Assembly: GCF_025567285.1 (NCBI RefSeq)
Contig: NZ_JAOQJT010000001.1
Span: 1-64,000, forward strand
Source of the DNA: Coprococcus aceti
Lineage (GTDB): Bacteria > Bacillota > Clostridia > Lachnospirales > Lachnospiraceae
DNA: 64,000 bases
Reading direction: 5' to 3'
Notes under the pieces: model-generated
What the model saw: the letters and a program-made list of their open reading frames with translations, nothing else
What the model was told of the DNA's origin: nothing
Database searches by the model: none
Shown here: piece by piece, positions 60,595 through 64,000 of the stretch
Numbering within the stretch: position 1 is the first letter of the stretch
Layout: the number at the start of each line of letters is the position of its first letter
Translations under genes and position numbers: made by a program

Positions 60595-62408
60595 GTTGAA
60601 AATACCTCCTTATCCTTAAGTGTCTTTGTATAACCAAGAGTGAACATTGGCGAGAACGCATATCCCTCTTTGAAATATCCTGTTGCATCGCTGCCAGATG
60701 CTCCCATGGCAGCCTTTGTCTCGATCGCAGGTATAACTGCTGACACCTCATCGGCGCTTGCGAGATCCTCTTCTCTGCACTTATACTCATATGTGAGTGA
60801 CTTGCTCTCTGAAGCATTCTTTGCTGTGAGAGTGATTCCTGTCATGTCCTCTGGGTACTCTGTTGTACCGTAGCATGCCACCATGTACTCATTGATCTCA
60901 ACCTCTGCATCAGGGTTGCTCATCTCGAGGATAGTTCTCTCATGTCTTATCTTGGATGAACCCTCCTCAAAATATATCTTTGTCTGAAGTTTAACTGTCA
61001 GATCGTAGAACTCGATGTCAACCGGGTCAAGTGTAAGGATTCTTGTGCTTCCCTCCTGCGAGAATGTTGCCTTTGTTCTGCACAGACAGAGGTCGACCTC
61101 CTCACCCTTGTAGCTGATCTTGGCACTTCTTACAGTACCCTCTCCAGCATAGTGTGTGAAATATCCTGCTCTGTACTTCTCCTGGATCAGGAATGGATAT
61201 GAAGCATCCTGAACATGTGGAGTTCCGATACCTACAGGCCAGTTGAGCTTTGCAGCGTATGGTCTGAGGTCAACGATCGCACCGCCCTGATCCATGTTGA
61301 TCTGGGCTCTCATGTATGGATCGCAGTACCAGAATATCTGCTTGTCTGATCCGTACAGTATATCCTTCCAAAGAGCACACTCAGGCTCCTCGTATGTCTT
61401 GTTCTCTCTGTAGAAGTCAGCAAATTCAGCCATTGTCATGTCAATACATTTGCCTTCCTTCTTCAGGTCGCCATAATACTTCATTCCATCCTCGTAGCTC
61501 TTCTTGAGCAGCTCGTATGGAGCCTCCCAGCGTCCCATCTTATTCAGCCAGCCCGGTCCAACGAACATCATGTTGTATGAATATCCATTGTTGAACTTAG
61601 CCAGATGACGATACTGGTCGATAAGGTTGTACAGATATGGGTACTCCCATGTCTTGCTGTCATAGATCATTCCACGGAGAACGTTCTGTGGATGTGTACC
61701 AAAGTTAGAACCATTTCCATCGTAACATGCCAGCAGATCTCTTGAAAGATGAGGGATAGCGACGATTCCGCTGTCCTCAGCCTCATTTGCTGCAGGTGCA
61801 TGTGTGTTCTGCTTTGAAGGTATCCATGGATTCCATGGGCCGCCATCAAACAGTGTGTACCATGAGTTGTTACATGTGTGGTAAGCCTTAGGGCCCTCCT
61901 CCCAGCATGTTGCAACTGCACACTTGACTGATGGATACTTCTCCTTGATGTAGTTTGTGAGCTCAGCATCCATATAGTATGAACCTGTAGACACTGGATA
62001 AAAACCAAATATATCATGGAACTTTCCAAATACGTCATCGACGATATTCTTCTTGTCCTCCATTGAGAACATCCAGATACAGAAGTCCTTGGTCTTGTAC
62101 TTCTCTCTGAACTCTGTGCAAGGAAGTCCAAGAAGTGAGAGCGCTATCTCATCTCCATACTTCTCATGATGCTCCTTGGCGAGTGATACAGCCTCCTCAT
62201 TGAAAAGACTGGCATATGTCATCTGAATAGTAGTCTTGAGTCCGTTCTTGTGAGCTGTCTCCTGCTGGAACTTGAATATGTCCAGTGACTCTGTGAGGAG
62301 AGCTTTTCTTCCGATATCCTCTGCCTGACCATGGCCTGTAACCTTCTCGGCATACTCAGGAACCATCTCAGGACGATGGATAATGTTTACAATAAATGTA
62401 TTCTCCAT
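60567..62408 (-). CDS. Unrecognised 613-residue protein of the galactan operon
   Basis: Soluble, no signal peptide. The N-terminal ~300 residues look like a beta/alpha barrel of the deacetylase/GH38-like kind (LDIFKFQQETAHKNGLKTTIQM, DEIALSLLGLPCTEF, FYPVSTGSYYMDAELTNYI, CAVATCWEEGPKAY, IPHLSRDLLACYDGNG). The second half (about 400-613) appears to be beta-sandwich (GTVRSAKISYKGEEVDLCL, IEFYDLTVKLQTKIYFEEG). Trp and acidic residues are abundant, as in glycan-active enzymes. ATG follows TAGGAGATTTAAG. Placed between an ABC sugar permease and GH53, it is most likely a new or uncharacterised glycoside-active enzyme; I cannot assign a family. Confidence 0.7.
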   Translation of the reverse strand: MENTFIVNIIHRPEMVPEYAEKVTGHGQAEDIGRKALLTESLDIFKFQQETAHKNGLKTTIQMTYASLFNEEAVSLAKEHHEKYGDEIALSLLGLPCTEFREKYKTKDFCIWMFSMEDKKNIVDDVFGKFHDIFGFYPVSTGSYYMDAELTNYIKEKYPSVKCAVATCWEEGPKAYHTCNNSWYTLFDGGPWNPWIPSKQNTHAPAANEAEDSGIVAIPHLSRDLLACYDGNGSNFGTHPQNVLRGMIYDSKTWEYPYLYNLIDQYRHLAKFNNGYSYNMMFVGPGWLNKMGRWEAPYELLKKSYEDGMKYYGDLKKEGKCIDMTMAEFADFYRENKTYEEPECALWKDILYGSDKQIFWYCDPYMRAQINMDQGGAIVDLRPYAAKLNWPVGIGTPHVQDASYPFLIQEKYRAGYFTHYAGEGTVRSAKISYKGEEVDLCLCRTKATFSQEGSTRILTLDPVDIEFYDLTVKLQTKIYFEEGSSKIRHERTILEMSNPDAEVEINEYMVACYGTTEYPEDMTGITLTAKNASESKSLTYEYKCREEDLASADEVSAVIPAIETKAAMGASGSDATGYFKEGYAFSPMFTLGYTKTLKDKEVFSTWLSLEKAN

Positions 62409-62618
62409 ATCTTAAATCTCCTATTTCGTATATGTTGTAACCTTTTGATCTAAAGATAATTGTCCCCAAATAAGCGACAATATCCTCATTTTTCATCCTG
62501 TCTGCCCTATTTTAGGGCTAATTATAGCAGGCATCCACACCACCATCCATATGTGGTCCATCCGGTACGCAGACACCTGCCCAAAATAAATTTTCTCATT
62601 TCTCTCAGACCGTCCGCC
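62409..62618 (-). promoter_or_regulatory. Gap between the permease gene and the 613-residue gene
   Basis: On the minus strand TATAAT is seen near 62522-62527 with a weak -35. Small hairpins follow (GCCCTATTTTAGGGC and TTGTC...GACAA). An internal promoter for the downstream enzymes is possible. Confidence 0.3.
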
Positions 62619-63461
62619 TTAACCCTTTACAGAACCGCCAGTTACACCCTCTACATAGTACTTCTGCATGATGACGAACAGTATTGAGATAGGGATAGCT
62701 ACCACGATACCGCCGGCACAGAATACTGAGAAGTATTTGTTGACAAGTGATTTTTCAAGCATATTGTAAAGACCTATAGCTACTGTCCAGTCCTTCGAAA
62801 CTCCTGAGTTGAGCATAAGCTTTGCGAATACAAAATCGCCCCAAGGTATAAGGAAAGAACTGATTACCTGATACACTACTATTGGCTTACACAGAGGAAG
62901 AATTACCTTCATAAATATCTTTGCCTCCGAAGCGCCCTCAAGTCTGGCAGCCTCCTTAAGTGACATTGGTATTGTGTCCATGAATCCCTTCATGATGAGG
63001 AATCCAAGTCCCGATCCCGCTGAGTAAACTATGATCATACCGAAATGGCTGTTTGTAAGTCCCAGCATCTTCAGGATAAAGTAAATTGCTATCATGAGAA
63101 GTGGGCCAGGGAACATGTTGAGTATCAGCGACGCACTCATGATCTGTTTTCTGCCATTGAATCTCATACAACTCATCGCATAGCTGACCATAATTACAAA
63201 TATAGTAGAGATGATACATGTAAATACTGCAATGATAAGTGTATTCTTGAACCATGACACATACTGCACAACCGAGTCAGGTCTTGTGAGCAGCTGAACA
63301 AAGTTGTCCATAGACCAGCTAGTTGGGAAGAAATGCGCTGTGTTGATTCCCTTATATCCGCTGAATGAGGTGACAACCAGCCAGATGATCGGAACCAGCC
63401 AGATAACTGCGAGGACAAGTAATACGATATGTTTAACGATCGAACCTATTGTTTTCTTCAT
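62619..63461 (-). CDS. Sugar ABC transporter permease (MalG-like)
   Basis: 280 residues, six membrane helices, with the EAA loop KEAARLEGASEAKIFMKVILPLCKP that contacts the ATPase. Ends VEGVTGGSVKG as in many CUT1 permeases. ATG 63461 overlaps the stop of the MalF-like gene by one base (TAATG) and GAGGAG precedes it. It imports oligosaccharides, probably galacto-oligosaccharides by context. Confidence 0.94.
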   Translation of the reverse strand: MKKTIGSIVKHIVLLVLAVIWLVPIIWLVVTSFSGYKGINTAHFFPTSWSMDNFVQLLTRPDSVVQYVSWFKNTLIIAVFTCIISTIFVIMVSYAMSCMRFNGRKQIMSASLILNMFPGPLLMIAIYFILKMLGLTNSHFGMIIVYSAGSGLGFLIMKGFMDTIPMSLKEAARLEGASEAKIFMKVILPLCKPIVVYQVISSFLIPWGDFVFAKLMLNSGVSKDWTVAIGLYNMLEKSLVNKYFSVFCAGGIVVAIPISILFVIMQKYYVEGVTGGSVKG

Positions 63462-64000
63462 TACTGGTACTCCTCCTCTTTATCTCCTGAGATCATTCTT
63501 GAGAATGATATAAGTGTAAATGCTGCACATATGATAAATACTATGATACCGATAACAGATGCCATCTTGTAGTCGTAGTATTCATTTGTAAGTCTGAACA
63601 ACCATGTAACAAGAAGGTCAACTTCCTTTGCATGCGAATTGGCAAGCGCCTGATTCTGTGTGACGAATACATCCTGTGTGAGCAGGTAGATTACGTTGAA
63701 GTTGTTGATATTCTTTACAAAGTCTGTTATAAGTGCCGGGCCCTGAATGAACAGGATATATGGCATTGTGATCTTCCAGAACACCTGGAAATTTGTTGCT
63801 CCATCAATCTTTGCACTCTCGATCTGATCTGTAGGTATATTCATCAGAACACCTGTTGCGATCAGCATCTGGTATGGAACACCGACCCAGATATTGATGA
63901 GAATGATCATTACCTTTGCCCAGTGAGGATCAGTCAGGAACGGTATATATGTAAGATGCTCACTGACAAGCCCTGCATGCTTAAGCATGTCTGTGATACC
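63461..64000 (-). CDS. Sugar ABC transporter permease (MalF-like), partial
   Basis: The C-terminal ~180 residues of a CUT1 permease; the 5' part runs off the right edge. It has VGVPYQMLIATGVLMNIP, the EAA loop ESAKIDGATNFQVFWKITMP and three membrane helices. It partners with the MalG-like permease. The binding protein should lie beyond the window; the ATPase may be a shared MsmX-like protein. Confidence 0.93.
   Translation of the reverse strand, partial: GITDMLKHAGLVSEHLTYIPFLTDPHWAKVMIILINIWVGVPYQMLIATGVLMNIPTDQIESAKIDGATNFQVFWKITMPYILFIQGPALITDFVKNINNFNVIYLLTQDVFVTQNQALANSHAKEVDLLVTWLFRLTNEYYDYKMASVIGIIVFIICAAFTLISFSRMISGDKEEEYQ

Overview
The window is a chromosomal segment of an anaerobic, spore-forming Firmicute, most likely a Lachnospiraceae gut bacterium (Coprococcus-like at genus level is only a guess). 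The support is SpoIIID, a group-B [FeFe] hydrogenase plus the maturase HydE, a flavodiiron protein, strong AGGAGG ribosome binding sites with frequent GTG/TTG starts, and cytoplasmic plant-glycan enzymes beside an ABC sugar importer. No rRNA, tRNA, CRISPR array or intact transposase is visible. Both edges cut genes: an AraC regulator on the left and a sugar permease on the right.

Layout. 1-2.8 kb is a worn region: a duplicated AraC C-terminus, a decapitated C39-like peptidase and small membrane proteins. 2.9-7.5 kb: an AraC regulator divergent from a GH2 beta-galactosidase. 7.5-15 kb: lone trpF, an AAA/DUF4143 ATPase preceded by four phased repeats, a broken GNAT gene, metE and two tandem LysR regulators. 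15-18 kb: a gene of unknown function overlapping a ThrE-type exporter, then a DUF1275 protein. 18-19.8 kb: hydE and a YkgJ-type cysteine-cluster protein. 19.8-26.8 kb: a cobalamin-riboswitch operon that encodes a transcobalamin-like binding protein split over two genes, an EcfT, and a single polypeptide fusing two ECF ATPases to an S-component. 26.9-30.3 kb: two related hairpin elements and a GGDEF/EAL protein. 30.5-35 kb: acyl-CoA thioesterase, acyl-CoA synthetase, the hydrogenase and an unlisted 52-residue membrane ORF. 35-40.3 kb: murC, a cluster of four perfect DnaA boxes, dnaD, a DnaC/DnaI-type helicase loader and a PRPP synthetase-like gene. 40.4-43.5 kb: a Rad50/Mre11-like (YhaN/YhaO-like) pair and spoIIID. 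43.6-51 kb: an AgrC/AgrA-like two-component system divergent from an ABC exporter operon, then an OmpR-type system. 52-53.8 kb: a LexA-like repressor with a DinD-like gene. 53.9-56.7 kb: MATE transporter and flavodiiron protein. 56.8-64 kb: a galactan-use locus made of ABC permeases, an unrecognised 613-residue protein, a zinc ribbon, GH53 endo-galactanase and a LacI-type sugar sensor fused to GGDEF.

Most novel signals. First, three intergenic elements (26945-27049, 27068-27248, and 50964-51186 on the minus strand) share ordered sequence blocks at nearly identical spacing, while their closing stems differ in sequence yet stay paired. That is the signature of a structured RNA or a hairpin mobile element I do not recognise; a fourth hairpin (55264-55406) has the same architecture. 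Second, the riboswitch-controlled split transcobalamin with a fused ECF transporter reads as a complete Gram-positive B12 capture system. Third, a DnaA-box cluster sits in front of the helicase-loader genes. Fourth, a self-contained LexA-like/DinD-like module has its own 20-bp palindrome. Fifth, the Mre11-like nuclease has lost metal ligands while its Rad50-like partner carries membrane helices.
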